Source: Drosophila miranda
Lineage: Eukaryota > Arthropoda > Insecta > Diptera > Drosophilidae
Length of the DNA: 64,000 nt
Direction of reading: 5' to 3'
Assembly: GCF_003369915.1 (NCBI RefSeq)
Contig: NC_046677.1
Span: 21,532,913-21,596,912, forward strand
Below are positions 23,188 to 36,686 of the stretch, in pieces; the stretch's first letter is position 1; the number at the start of each line of letters is the position of its first letter. Under the pieces are notes generated by a model. The model was not told the DNA's origin. It did not search any database and worked only from the letters and a program-made list of their open reading frames with translations. Made by a program: the position numbers and the translations under genes.

Positions 23188-24472
23188 TGTGCATCCATGG
23201 CATCTTCCCGCCCCAGTCGCATATTCATATATACATACACACGTACATGTGTTTACTGGAAATATTTGTAAAACTAAAGATGAAATCTTGAATAATAGCA
23301 TGCCCTCGGGGGGTTTTATACATCTGCGAGTATATCGAAAAGAATTCTTAGTTGTGGAAAATTTTCCAAAAGGGGAATGGGGATATTCAATGCATGTCCC
23401 CGAAAGTAAATCAGCATTTTGCTGGAAGCTTTTAGAGTCCAACCCCATTCTGCTTCAGTCAAACAATTAAACATCTTTGTGTGTTTTAGTATCAAAATAT
23501 AATCACGAGTAATATAATTATTAGTAGCAAAATATAATATTCCTATCCATTCACCCGATAACCACAGTATCTAATTTCCGATAGCCGAATCCTAGAAAGA
23601 AGATACATTTTATTTTAATTTGGCAAACCTAAAACCATTTATACTTAGTGTCAAAACAAAGTATTGGTTCTACTTGCGATTCTACTCGGAGCCCCCAGAT
23701 TCATCAGATGCCCGTATTTATGTAGGTTTGTGTAGAAAAACTATCCGAAGAAGCCGTGTTGTATCTCATTGCGCCGCCACAGTTTACAGCCGTACGATTT
23801 GTAGTTTTCTTTTCGCCAGGTATTTATGAATATGGACCTAGAAAAAAGTTAAATTTGTATCTATTTATTCAACCTAAAAGCGAAATTTATGCTTACGTAG
23901 AGTGTCCGTATTTATGTAGGTTTGTGTAGAAAAGCGGTCAAATGAAGTATAATTGTATCTTCTTGTGCCAGCACAGTTTACAGCCGTATGTTTTGTATTT
24001 TTTTTTTTGCCAGGTATTTATGAATATGGACCTAGAAAAAAGTTAAATTTGTATCTATTTATTCAACCTAAAAGCGAAATTTATGCTTACTATCTGCTTG
24101 CGGCTCTTGTGAAACAATCAACAGATGTGTCTTGGATGGATCTTGGAGAAGTATTTTTATGCCTTGTGTATCTTGGGGAAGTATTATTATTTTGTACGAC
24201 TTTCACTTTATGCTTAACTTTAAAAACTAAAAAAAACTAATCACTTTTATGCTTAAACCTAATTGAAAAAAAAAAACCGAAAAAATATTTTACAAAATTT
24301 TGAAATTTAGAATTTTATTTTGATGTGTTTAACTTCCGACGCTCCGAACTATACTGATATTTTTCCAGTATTCTCACACGACGACGAATTTGACATCTGG
24401 GGTTTTGTGGGGCATGGATTGCTTGTTTCAGTTTTTCTTTTGAATTTTGCGTTGATTCGTATTTTTATGAAC
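23188..24472 (+). repeat. Array 1 unit 5 (mini, 1285 bp)
   Basis: Mini unit: the Cog8 part stops after CGCCCCAGTCGC and joins ATATTCATATATACATACAC of the 3' flank. It is close to the founder-like unit at 4128-5357 and shares its TTTTGATGTGTTTAAC and CAGTTTTTC variants. Confidence 0.9.
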
Positions 24473-26037
24473 TGTGCATCCATGGCATCTTCCCGCCCCA
24501 GTCGCTCACCGTTCACCTGGGCATCAGCCTCCTGCAGCTGGAGCAGCAGCAGCTCACCTATCTGCAGCAGGCGCGCATCCTAGAGCCCCTCAAGCATCTC
24601 CTGCCCACCAAGGTGCTCGTCCAGTCACAGCCTGCCCAGGAACCAGCTCTGGAGGCAAAGCCCGTCCTCAACGTACCCGTTGCTGCCGAGGGATGAGTCA
24701 TTCCCAACAACAAGTTCTAGGTTTAATCCATATTCCCATATTTATATATTGTTTGTCGTAATAGTATACATATTCATATATACATACACACGTACATGTG
24801 TTTACTGGAAATATTTGTAAAACTAAAGATGAAATCTTGAATAATAGCATGCCCTCGGGGGTTTTATACATCTGCGAGTATATCGAAAAGAATTCTTAGT
24901 TGTGGAAAATTTTCCAAAAGGGGAATGGGGATATTCAATGCATGTCCCCGAAAGTAAATCAGCATTTTGCTGGAAGCTTTTAGAGTCCAACCCCATTCTG
25001 CTTCAGTCAAACAATTAAACATCTTTGTGTGTTTTAGTATCAAAATATAATCACGAGTAATATAATTATTAGTAGCAAAATATAATATTCCTATCCATTC
25101 ACCCGATAACCACAGTATCTAATTTCCGATAGCCGAATCCTAGAAAGAAGATACATTTTATTTTAATTTGGCAAACCTAAAACCATTTATACTTACAGTG
25201 TCAAAACAAAGTATTGGTTCTACTTGCGATTCTACTCGGAGCCCCCAGATTCATCAGATGCCCGTATTTATGTAGGTTTGTGTAGAAAAACTATCCGAAG
25301 ATGCCGGGTTGTACCTCATTGCGCCGCCACAGTTTACAGCCGTACGATTTGTAGTTTTCTTTTCGCCAGGTATTTATGAATATGGACCTAGAAAAAAGTT
25401 AAATTTGTATCTATTTATTCAACCTAAAAGCGAAATTTATGCTTACGTAGAGTGTCCGTATTTATGTAGGTTTGTGTAGAAAAGCGGTAAAATGAAGTAT
25501 AAATGTATCTTCTTGTGCCAGCACAGTTTACAGCCGTATGTTTTGTAGTTTTTTTTTTGCCAGGTATTTATGAATATGGACCTAGAAAAAAGTTAAATTT
25601 TGATCTATTTATTCAACCTAAAACCCAAATTTATGCTTACTCTCTGCTTGCGGCTCTTGTGAAACAATCAACAGATGTGTCTTGGATGGATCCTGCAGAA
25701 GTATTTTTATGCCTTGTGTATCTTGGGGAAGTATTATTATTTTGTACGACTTTCACTTTATGCTTAACTTTAAAAACTAAAAAAAAACTAATCACTTTTA
25801 TGCTTAAACCTAATTGAAAAAAAAAAACCGAAATTAAAAACCGAAATAAATATTTTACAAAATTTTGAAATTAAGAATTTTATTTTTATGTGTTTAACTT
25901 CCGACGCTCCGACCTATACTGATATTTTTCCAGTATTCTCACACGACGACGAATTTGACATCTGGGGTTTTGTGGGGCATAGATTGCTTGTTTCAAATTT
26001 TCTTTTGAATTTTGCGTTGATTCGTATTTTTATGAAC
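24473..26037 (+). repeat. Array 1 unit 6 (full, 1565 bp)
   Basis: Full unit with the Cog8 fragment at 24475-24696. Confidence 0.9.
24475..24696 (+). pseudogene. Cog8 3'-end fragment, copy 4
   Basis: Same extent as copy 1; coding part unchanged by eye. Confidence 0.9.
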
Positions 26038-27600
26038 TGTGCATCCATGGCATCTTCCCGCCCCAGTCGCTCACCGTTCACCTGGGCATCAGCCTCCTGC
26101 AGCTGGAGCAGCAGCAGCTCACCTATCTGCAGCAGGCGCGCATCCTAGAGCCCCTCAAGCATCTCCTGCCCACCAAGGTGCTCGTCCAGTCACAGCCTGC
26201 CCAGGAACCAGCTCTGGAGGCAAAGCCCGTCCTCAACGTACCCGTTGCTGCCGAGGGATGAGTCATTCCCAACAACAAGTTCTAGGTTTAATCCATATTC
26301 CCATATTTATATATTGTTTGTCGTAATAGTATACATATTCATATATACATACACACGTACATGTGTTTACTGGAAATATTTGTAAAACTAAAGATGAAAT
26401 CTTGAATAATAGCATGCCCTCGGGGGTTTTATACATCTGCGAGTATATCGAAAAGAATTCTTAGTTGTGGAAAATTTTCCAAAAGGGGAATGGGGATATT
26501 CAATGCATGTCCCCGAAAGTAAATCAGCATTTTGCTGGAAACTTTTAGAGTCCTACCCCATTCTGGTTCAGTCAAACAATTAAACATCTTTGTGTGTTTT
26601 AGTATCAAAATATAATCACGAGTAATATAATTATTAGTAGCAAAATATAATATTCCTATCCATTCACCCGATAACCACAGTATCTAATTTCCGATAGCAG
26701 AATCCTAGAAAGAAGATACATTTTATTTTAATTTGGCAAACCTAAAACCATTTATACTTACAGTGTCAAAACAAAGTATTGGTTCTACTTGCGATTCTAC
26801 TCGGAGCCCCCAGATTCATCAGATGCCCGTATTTATGTAGGTTTGTGTAGAAAAACTATCCGAAGAAGCCGTGTTGTACCTCATTGCGCCGCCACAGTTT
26901 ACAGCCGTACGATTTGTAGTTTTCTTTTCGCCAGGTATTTATGAATATGGACCTAGAAAAAAGTTAAATTTGTATCTATTTATTCAACCTAAAAGCGAAA
27001 TTTATGCTTACGTAGAGTGTCCGTATTTATGTAGGTTTGTGTAGAAAAGCGGTAAAATGAAGTATAATTGTATCTTCTTGTGCCACCACAGTTTACAGCC
27101 GTATGTTTTGTAGTTTTTTTTTTGCCAGGTATTTATGAATATGGACCTAGAAAAAAGTTAAATTTTGATCTATTTATTCAACCTAAAACCCAAATTTATG
27201 CTTACTCTCTGCTTGCGGCTCTTGTGAAACAATCAACAGATGTGTCTTGGATGGATCTTGCAGAAGTATTTGTATGCCTTGTGTATCTTGGGGAAGTATT
27301 ATTATTTTGTACGACTTTCACTTTATGCTTAACTTTAAAAACTAAAAAAAACTAATCACTTTTATGCTTAAACCTAATTGAAAAAAAAAACCGAAATTAA
27401 AAACCGAAATAAATATTTTACAAAATTTTGAAATTTAGAATTTTATTTTTATGTGTTTAACTTCCGACGCTCCGAACTATACTGATATTTTTCCAGTATT
27501 CTCACACGACGACGAATTTGACATCTGGGGTTTTGTGGGGCATGGATTGCTTGTTTCAAATTTTCTTTTGAATTTTGCGTTGATTCGTATTTTTATGAAC
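26038..27600 (+). repeat. Array 1 unit 7 (full, 1563 bp)
   Basis: Full unit with the Cog8 fragment at 26040-26261. Confidence 0.9.
26040..26261 (+). pseudogene. Cog8 3'-end fragment, copy 5
   Basis: Same extent as copy 1; coding part unchanged by eye. Confidence 0.9.
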
Positions 27601-30600
27601 TGTGCATCCATGGCATCTTCCCGCCCCAGTCGCATATTCATATATACATACACACGTACATGTGTTTACTGGAAATATTTGTAAAACTAAAGATGAAATC
27701 TTGAATAATAGCATGCCCTCGGGGGGTTTTATACATCTGCGAGTATATCGAAAAGAATTCTTAGTTGGGAACATTATCCAAAAGGGGAATGGGGATATTC
27801 AATGCATGTCCCCGAAAATAAATCAGCATTTTGCTGGAAACTTTTAGAGTCCTACCCCATTCTGGTTCAGTCAAACAATTAAACATCTTTGTGTGTTTTA
27901 GTATCAAAATATAATCACGAGTAATATAATTATTAGTAGCAAAATATAATATTCCTATCCATTCACCCGATAACCACAGTATCTAATTTCCGATAGCCGA
28001 ATCCTAGAAAGAAGATACATTTTATTTTAATTTGGCAAACCTAAAACCATTTATACTTACAGTGTCAAAACAAAGTATTGGTTCTACTTGCGATTCTACT
28101 CGGAGCCCCCAGATTCATCAGATGCCCGTATTTATGTAGGTTTGTGTAGAAAAACTATCCGAAGAAGCCGTGTTGTACCTCATTGCGCCGCCACAGTTTA
28201 CAGCCGTACGATTTGTAGTTTTCTTTTCGCCAGGTATTTATGAATATGGAACTAGAAAAAAGTTAAATTTGTATCTATTTATTCAACCTAAAAGCGAAAT
28301 TTATGCTTACGTAGAGTGTCCGTATTTATGTAGGTTTGTGTAGAAAAGCGGTAAAATGAAGTATAATTGTATCTTCTTGTGCCAGCACAGTTTACAGCCG
28401 TATGTTTTGTAGTTTTTTTTTTGCCAGGTATTTATGAATATGGACCTAGAAAAAAGTTAAATTTTGATCTATTTATTCAACCTAAAACCCAAATTTATGC
28501 TTACTCTCTGCTTGCGGCTCTTGTGAAACAATCAACAGATGTGTCTTGGATGGATCTTGCAGAAGTATTTGTATGCCTTGTGTATCTTGGGGAAGTATTA
28601 TTATTTTGTACGACTTTCACTTTATGCTTAACTTTAAAAACTAAAAAAACTAATCACTTTTATGCTTAAACCTAATTGAAAAAAAAAAAACCGAAATAAA
28701 AAACCGAAATAAATATTTTACAAAATTTTGAAATTTAGAATTTTATTTTTATGTGTTTAACTTCCGACGCTCCGAACTATACTGATATTTGTCACGTGCA
28801 ACCACGATGTAGGCGAGATGGTCCTCTCAGCTTGAAGCGGCACGCTGTCAATTTTCCGGCTACTGGCTCGTCGGCCACGAGTGTGGTGTTCTTGTTTATT
28901 TGCTCCTAAGCTGAGGCCTACCCTATTATTATTCTACATTTAATGCGTGTCAATAAGCCATATGAAACCGGACGGAAAGCACAACACCTAAAACGAAAGG
29001 CAATAACTGCACTGGTGAACGGACAACGAAAAGAATTCCTCAGCAGTTCATGAGGAGTGATGTTCGCCCACCCTACCTTGGTCTTGCTGTGCCCGATACC
29101 ACATAATTTGTTACAAGACCACTTATATTATGCGAGACCTACAGGGGCTTGCTGCAGGAGATCAAACACTATTTCTTCTACTCAGACATTATAAACGTTT
29201 ATTTATTTCTAATGACTAAAATTAGTGATCCCCAGTAATTTAATGTTCTCATTTGCCCTTCCCGAGTATTGGCTACGACTTAATTTTAAATAATTTGCGT
29301 AAAGTACTGTAAATAAATAAGAAGCTTAGGCTAGATATGAGAGAGAACAGATGATTTGAATAGGAGTGAAAAGAAAAGAAATGTAAGAAAATTTTATGTG
29401 AGCAATTGCTGGCATAGCGATCCACCAAAAGAGAAGGTGTAATGTACGAGAGGCGTAGGGAAAAGAATCAAGAGGTGACTTTCTGATGCCCTCTCTTTTC
29501 AACCCACTAATTGGGTGCGCTCCCGTGGCGAACTTTCATATTTTTATATATTTTTCGAACTTTCATATACATATTTTATTTATTCAATTGAACGACTTAC
29601 AGGAACCTCCATCGACGAAGCGCTTCCGATTTGGGCCCCTGAAAAGTATGAAAAAAGAACACACACAATTCGCACACACAAAAAAATTGAGATGACGACC
29701 GAGTGGCTCAGGCAGATCGAGTTAATTTTAACGGTGATTGCCTGTCTCTTTTCTTCCCGTCCCTCACGCCGCCTTACATTCCTCTGCGCTCAGTCTTGCA
29801 TTCCTATGTGCAGATTAGCGGCGCTTATCGGGCACCGGTATGTGGGGGCTCGCCCGCAGCGCAAAGTTAGGTGGAGAGAGATAGATAGGGATAGAGAGCT
29901 AAAGAAGCCTAAATGAGAGGGAGAATAAAATAACTCGGGTATTGATGCTTAGAGCATCTGACTACGATCCGTTATTTGTTTCTTATATTTGATTCTTTTT
30001 TTTTTGTTATTGTTATTTTGGGCGGGGCTGGCCTTCTATGAGAAATTTTCTAACTCGATCTGCCACTATTTGTCGCCACTGAAGAACACTTTTTTTTCTT
30101 TGCCTCCTCCCATGCGCACGGGGTATGGACGCATACGCGGAGCGATGAACAAGCCGACGCGGCTGCCGTCTGCCGGGCACTAGTTGGCCTCTCCTCTCTG
30201 GCTCGCCGAACTGCTCCAAGGCGACGACCCAAAGCTCCGGCGAATTTCTACGAATTTCAGCTGGCGGTCGTGGAAGACGAGCCTCCTCCAATTTAAGACC
30301 TATGGAAATTTGCACCCACAGAACACCTTTATACTCTTTCGCTAGGCTGTCTTTTTTTTTATTCCACAACTTACCCAAACGGGTGACCCGTCGAAAGGGT
30401 GTATCGAAGAGGTTTCACTAATCACCGTCTCACTTCCTGGCTACTTTTCACTAGTTATTGTATTTATATGGTTTTTCTCTTTTTTCTTTCTTTGAATATT
30501 CAACTACGGCTGACACTATAGAGGACACTTGGAGAACAAAATCCAATGCTGTCGACCAGGCTTGGAATCCCGCAATGGCGTCCAATGCCATCTATTTATA

Positions 30601-30922
30601 GCCGTTTATCTTGTCCGACTTCGACTTCGAACTCGCTCTCCTTTCGACGAGGAAGTCTGACCTGGCTCTGACCCACTCTTTGATCCCAGGCCCTCTTTGC
30701 CGACTGTTAAAGAGAGTTTGTCTTGCCTCTCGTTAGACGGTGCCTAATTTTCGGCGGACCCCAAAAACCCTAGGCCTCCTCACAGCAGCTACAAGCCTCA
30801 CCGTACATATTTTTCCAGTATTCTCACACGACAACGAATTTGACATCTGGGGTTTTGTGGGGCATGGATTGCTTGTTTCAAATTTTCTTTTGAATTTTGC
30901 GTTGATTCGTATTTTTATGAAC
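27601..30922 (+). repeat. Array 1 unit 8 (mini, interrupted by an LTR-like insertion)
   Basis: Mini unit of about 1.3 kb once the 2.0-kb insertion at 28790-30807 is removed. The insertion sits in the inner TE block just before TTCCAGTATTCTC. Confidence 0.88.
28790..30807. mobile_element. Probable solo LTR, about 2.0 kb, inserted in array 1
   Basis: Comparison with uninterrupted units gives the insert exactly. It starts TGTCACGTGC, ends CCGTACA, and is flanked by a 4-base duplication TATT (28786-28789 and 30808-30811). TG...CA ends with a 4-base target duplication are typical of gypsy-type LTRs. There is no internal retroviral-like coding region, so a solo LTR left by recombination is the best reading. 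A TATA-like CTATTTATAGCC lies near 30592-30603. I do not identify the family; long LTRs of about 2 kb are known from Drosophila Ulysses-like elements. No other copy is present in the window. Confidence 0.7.
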
Positions 30923-32488
30923 TGTGCATCCATGGCATCTTCCCGCCCCAGTCGCTCACCGTTCACCTGGGCATCAGCCTCCTGCAGCTGGAGCAGCAGC
31001 AGCTCACCTATCTGCAGCAGGCGCGCATCCTAGAGCCCCTCAAGCATCTCCTGCCCACCAAGGTGCTCGTCCAGTCACAGCCTGCCCAGGAACCAGCTCT
31101 GGAGGCAAAGCCCGTCCTCAACGTACCCGTTGCTGCCGAGGGATGAGTCATTCCCAACAACAAGTTCTAGGTTTAATCCATATTCCCATATTTATATATT
31201 GTTTGTCGTAATAGTATACATATTCATATATACATACACACGTACATGTGTTTACTGGAAATATTTGTAAAACTAAAGATGAAATCTTGAATAATAGCAT
31301 GCCCTCGGGGGGTTTTATACATCTGCGAGTATATCGAAAAGAATTCTTAGTTGGGGAACATTATCCAAAAGGGGAATGGGGATATTCAATGCATGTCCCC
31401 GAAAGTAAATCAGCATTTTGCTGGAAACTTTTAGAGTCCTACCCCATTCTGGTTGAGTCAAACAATTAAACATCTTTGTGTGTTTTAGTATCAAAATATA
31501 ATCACGAGTAATATAATTATTAGTAGCAAAATATAATATTCCTATCCATTCACCCGATAACCACAGTATCTAATTTCCGATAGCCGAATCCTAGAAAGAA
31601 GATACATTTTATTTTAATTTGGCAAACCTAAAACCATTTATACTTACAGTGTCAAAACAAAGTATTGGTTCTACTTGCGATTCTACTCGAAGCCCCCAGA
31701 TTCATCAGATGCCCGTATTTATGTAGGTTTGTGTAGAAAAACTATCCGAAGAAGCCGTGTTGTACCTCATTGCGCCGCCACAGTTTACAGCCGTACGATT
31801 TGTAGTTTTCTTTTCGCCAGGTATTTATGAATATGGACCTAGAAAAAAGTTAAATTTGTATCTATTTATTCAACCTAAAAGCGAAATTTATGGCTACGTA
31901 GAGTGTCCGTATTTATGTCGGTTTGTGTAGAAAAGCGGTAAAATGAAGTATAATTGTATCTTCTTGTGCCACCACAGTTTACAGCCGTATGTTTTGTAGT
32001 TTTTTTTTTGCCAGGTATTTATGAATATGGACCTAGAAAAAAGTTAAATTTTGATCTATTTATTCAACCTAAAACCCAAATTTATGCTTACTCTCTGCTT
32101 GCGGCTCTTGTGAAACAATCAACAGATGTGTCTTGGATGGATCCTGCAGAAGTATTTTTATGCCTTGTGTATCTTGGGGAAGTATTATTATTTTGTACGA
32201 CTTTCACTTTATGCTTAACTTTAAAAACTAAAAAAAACTAATCACTTTTATGCTTAAACATAATTGAAAAAAAAAACCGAAATTAAAAACCGAAATAAAT
32301 ATTTTACAAAATTTTTTTAAATTTAGAATTTTATTTTTATGTGTTTAACTTCCGACGCTCCGAACTATACTGATATTTTTCCAGTATTCTCACACGACGA
32401 CGAATTTGACATCTGGGGTTTTGTGGGGCATGGATTGCTTGTTTCAAATTTTCTTTTGAATTTTGCGTTGATTCGTATTTTTATGAAC
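30923..32488 (+). repeat. Array 1 unit 9 (full, 1566 bp)
   Basis: Full unit with the Cog8 fragment at 30925-31146. The outer TE carries the GTTGGGGAACATTATCC variant. Confidence 0.9.
30925..31146 (+). pseudogene. Cog8 3'-end fragment, copy 6
   Basis: Same extent as copy 1; coding part unchanged by eye. Confidence 0.9.
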
Positions 32489-33820
32489 TGTGCATCCATG
32501 GCATCTTCCCATATTTATATATTGTTTGTCGTAATAGTATACATATTCATATATACATACACACGTACATGTGTTTACTGGAAATATTTGTAAAACTAAA
32601 GATGAAATCTTGAATAATAGCATGCCCTCGGGGGGTTTTATACATCTGCGAGTATATCGAAAAGAATTCTTAGTTGTGGAAAATTTTCCAAAAGGGGAAT
32701 GGGGATATTCAATGCATGTCCCCGAAAGTAAATCAGCATTTTGCTGGAAGCTTTTAGAGTCCAACCCCATTCTGCTTCAGTCAAACAATTAAACATCTTT
32801 GTGTGTTTTAGTATCAAAATATAATCACGAGTAATATAATTATTAGTAGCAAAATATAATATTCCTATCCATTCACCCGATAACCACAGTATCTAATTTC
32901 CGATAGCCGAATCCTAGAAAGAAGATACATTTTATTTTAATTTGGCAAACCTAAAACCATTTATACTTACAGTGTCAAAACAAAGTATTGGTTCTACTTG
33001 CGATTCTACTCGGAGCCCCCAGATTCATCAGATGCCCGTATTTATGTAGGTTTGTGTAGAAAAACTATCCGAAGAAGCCGTGTTGTACCTCATTGCGCCG
33101 CCACAGTTTACAGCCGTACGATTTGTAGTTTTCTTTTCGCCAGGTATTTATGAATATGGAACTAGAAAAAAGTTAAATTTGTATCTATTTATTCAACCTA
33201 AAAGCGAAATTTATGCTTACGTAGAGTGTCCGTATTTATGTAGGTTTGTGTAGAAAAGCGGTAAAATGAAGTATAATTGTATCTTCTTGTGCCAGCACAG
33301 TTTACAGCCGTATGTTTTGTAGTTTTTTTTTTGCCAGGTATTTATGAATATGGACCTAGAAAAAAGTTAAATTTTGATCTATTTATTCAACCTAAAACCC
33401 AAATTTATGCTTACTCTCTGCTTGCGGCTCTTGTGAAACAATCAACAGATGTGTCTTGGATGGATCTTGCAGAAGTATTTGTATGCCTTGTGTATCTTGG
33501 GGAAGTATTATTATTTTGTACGACTTTCACTTTATGCTTAACTTTAAAAACTAAAAAAACTAATCACTTTTATGCTTAAACCTAATTGAAAAAAAAACCG
33601 AAATAAAAAACCAAAATAAAAAACCGAAATAAATATTTTACAAAATTTTGAAATTTAGAATTTTATTTTTATGTGTTTAACTTCCGACGCTCCGAACTAT
33701 ACTGATATTTTTCCAGTATTCTCACACGACAACGAATTTGACATCTGGGGTTTTGTGGGGCATGGATTGCTTGTTTCAAATTTTCTTTTGAATTTTGCGT
33801 TGATTCGTATTTTTATGAAC
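32489..33820 (+). repeat. Array 1 unit 10 (mini variant, 1332 bp)
   Basis: The Cog8 part has a different deletion: GGCATCTTCCC joins ATATTTATATATTGTTTGTC of the 3' flank. This is an independent deletion from the other mini units, possibly at the shared TTCCCATAT/TTCCCGCC sequence. Confidence 0.9.
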
Positions 33821-35121
33821 TGTGCATCCATGGCATCTTCCCGCCCCAGTCGCATATTCATATATACATACACACGTACATGTGTTTACTGGAAATATTT
33901 GTAAAACTAAAGATGAAATCTTGAATAATAGCATGCCCTCGGGGGTTTTATACATCTGCGAGTATATCGAAAAGAATTCTTAGTTGGGGAACATTATCCA
34001 AAAGGGGAATGGGGATATTCAATGCATGTCCCCGAAAGTAAATCAGCATTTTGCTGGAAACTTTTAGAGTCCTACCCCATTCTGGTTCAGTCAAACAATT
34101 AAACATCTTTGTGTGTTTTAGTATCAAAATATAATCACGAGTAATATAATTATTAGTAGCAAAATATAATATTCCTATCCATTCACCCGATAACCACAGT
34201 ATCTAATTTCCGATAGCCGAATCCTAGAAAGAAGATACATTTTATTTTAATTTGGCAAACCTAAAACCATTTATACTTACAGTGTCAAAACAAAGTATTG
34301 GTTCTACTTGCGATTCTACTCGAAGCCCCCAGATTCATCAGATGCCCGTATTTATGTAGGTTTGTGTAGAAAAACTATCCGAAGAAGCCGTGTTGTACCT
34401 CATTGCGCCGCCACAGTTTACAGCCGTACGATTTGTAGTTTTCTTTTCGCCAGGTATTTATGAATATGGACCTAGAAAAAAGTTAAATTTGTATCTATTT
34501 ATTTAACCTAAAAGCGAAATTTATGCTTACGTAGAGTGTCCGTATTTATGTAGGTTTGTGTAGAAAAGCGGTAAAATGAAGTATAATTGTATCTTCTTGT
34601 GCCACCACAGTTTACAGCCGTATGTTTTGTAGTTTTTTTTTTGCCAGGTATTTATGAATATGGACCTAGAAAAAAGTTAAATTTTGATCTATTTATTCAA
34701 CCTAAAACCCAAATTTATGCTTACTCTCTGCTTGCGGCTCTTGTGAAACAATCAACAGATGTGTCTTGGATGGATCCTGCAGAAGTATTTTTATGCCTTG
34801 TGTATCTTGGGGAAGTATTATTATTTTGTACGACTTTCACTTTATGCTTAACTTTAAAAACTAAAAAAAACTAATCACTTTTATGCTTAAACCTAATTGA
34901 AAAAAAAAACCGAAATTAAAAACCGAAATAAATATTTTACAAAATTTTTTTAAATTTAGAATTTTATTTTTATGTGTTTAACTTCCGACGCTCCGAACTA
35001 TACTGATATTTTTCCAGTATTCTCACACGACGACGAATTTGACATCTGGGGTTTTGTGGGGCATGGATTGCTTGTTTCAAATTTTCTTTTGAATTTTGCG
35101 TTGATTCGTATTTTTATGAAC
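33821..35121 (+). repeat. Array 1 unit 11 (mini, 1301 bp)
   Basis: Same Cog8 deletion as unit 5, combined with the GTTGGGGAACATTATCC variant of the outer TE block. Confidence 0.9.
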
Positions 35122-36686
35122 TGTGCATCCATGGCATCTTCCCGCCCCAGTCGCTCACCGTTCACCTGGGCATCAGCCTCCTGCAGCTGGAGCAGCAGCA
35201 GCTCACCTATCTGCAGCAGGCGCGCATCCTAGAGCCCCTCAAGCATCTCCTGCCCACCAAGGTGCTCGTCCAGTCACAGCCTGCACAGGAACCAGCTCTG
35301 GAGGCAAAGCTCGTCCTCAACGTACCCGTTGCTGCCGAGGGATGAGTCATTCCCAACAACAAGTTCTAGGTTTAATCCATATTCCCATATTTATATATTG
35401 TTTGTCGTAATAGTATACATATTCATATATACATACACACGTACATGTGTTTACTGGAAATATTTGTAAAACTAAAGATGAAATCTTGAATAATAGCATG
35501 CCCTCGGGGGGTTTTATACATCTGCGAGTATATCGAAAAGAATTCTTAGTTGGGGAACATTATCCAAAAGGGGAATGGGGATATTCAATGCATGTCCCCG
35601 AAAGTAAATCAGCATTTTGCTGGAAACTTTTAGAGTCCTACCCCATTCTGGTTCAGTCAAACAATTAAACATCTTTGTGTGTTTTAGTATCAAAATATAA
35701 TCACGAGTAATATAATTATTAGTAGCAAAATATAATATTCCTATCCATTCACCCGATAACCACAGTATCTAATTTCCGATAGCAGAATCCTAGAAAGAAG
35801 ATACATTTTATTTTAATTTGGCAAACCTAAAACCATTTATACTTACAGTGTCAAAACAAAGTATTGGTTCTACTTGCAATTCTACTCGGAGCCCCCAGAT
35901 TCATCAGATGCCCGTATTTATGTAGGTTTGTGTAGAAAAACTATCCGAAGAAGCCGTGTTGTACCTCATTGCGCCGCCACAGTTTACAGCCGTACGATTT
36001 GTAGTTTTCTTTTCGCCAGGTATTTATGAATATGGACCTAGAAAAAAGTTAAATTTGTATCTATTTATTCAACCTAAAAGCGAAATTTATGCTTACGTAG
36101 AGTGTCCGTATTTATGTAGGTTTGTGTAGAAAAGCGGTAAAATGAAGTATAATTGTATCTTCTTGTGCCAGCACAGTTTACAGCCGTATGTTTTGTAGTT
36201 TTTTTTTTGCCAGGTATTTATGAATATGGACCTAGAAAAAAGTTAAATTTTGATCTATTTATTCAACCTAAAACCCAAATTTATGCTTACTCTCTGCTTG
36301 CGGCTCTTGTGAAACAATCAACAGATGTGTCTTGGATGGATCTTGCAGAAGTATTTGTATGCCTTGTGTATCTTGGGGAAGTATTATTATTTTGTACGAC
36401 TTTCACTTTATGCTTAACTTTAAAAACTAAAAAAAACTAATCACTTTTATGCTTAAACCTAATTGAAAAAAAAAAACCGAAATAAAAAACCGAAATAAAT
36501 ATTTTACAAAATTTTGAAATTTAGAATTTTATTTTTATGTGTTTAACTTCCGACGCTCCGAACTATACTGATATTTTTCCAGTATTCTCACACGACGACG
36601 AATTTGACATCTGGGGTTTTGTGGGGCATGGATTGCTTGTTTCAAATTTTCTTTTGAATTTTGCGTTGATTCGTATTTTTATGAAC
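35122..36686 (+). repeat. Array 1 unit 12 (full, 1565 bp)
   Basis: Full unit with the Cog8 fragment at 35124-35345. Confidence 0.9.
35124..35345 (+). pseudogene. Cog8 3'-end fragment, copy 7 (two substitutions)
   Basis: It carries CCTGCACAGG for CCTGCCCAGG, and AAGCTCGTC for AAGCCCGTC, which would change Pro to Leu. The first change is shared with copy 8, so these two units are sisters. Confidence 0.9.
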
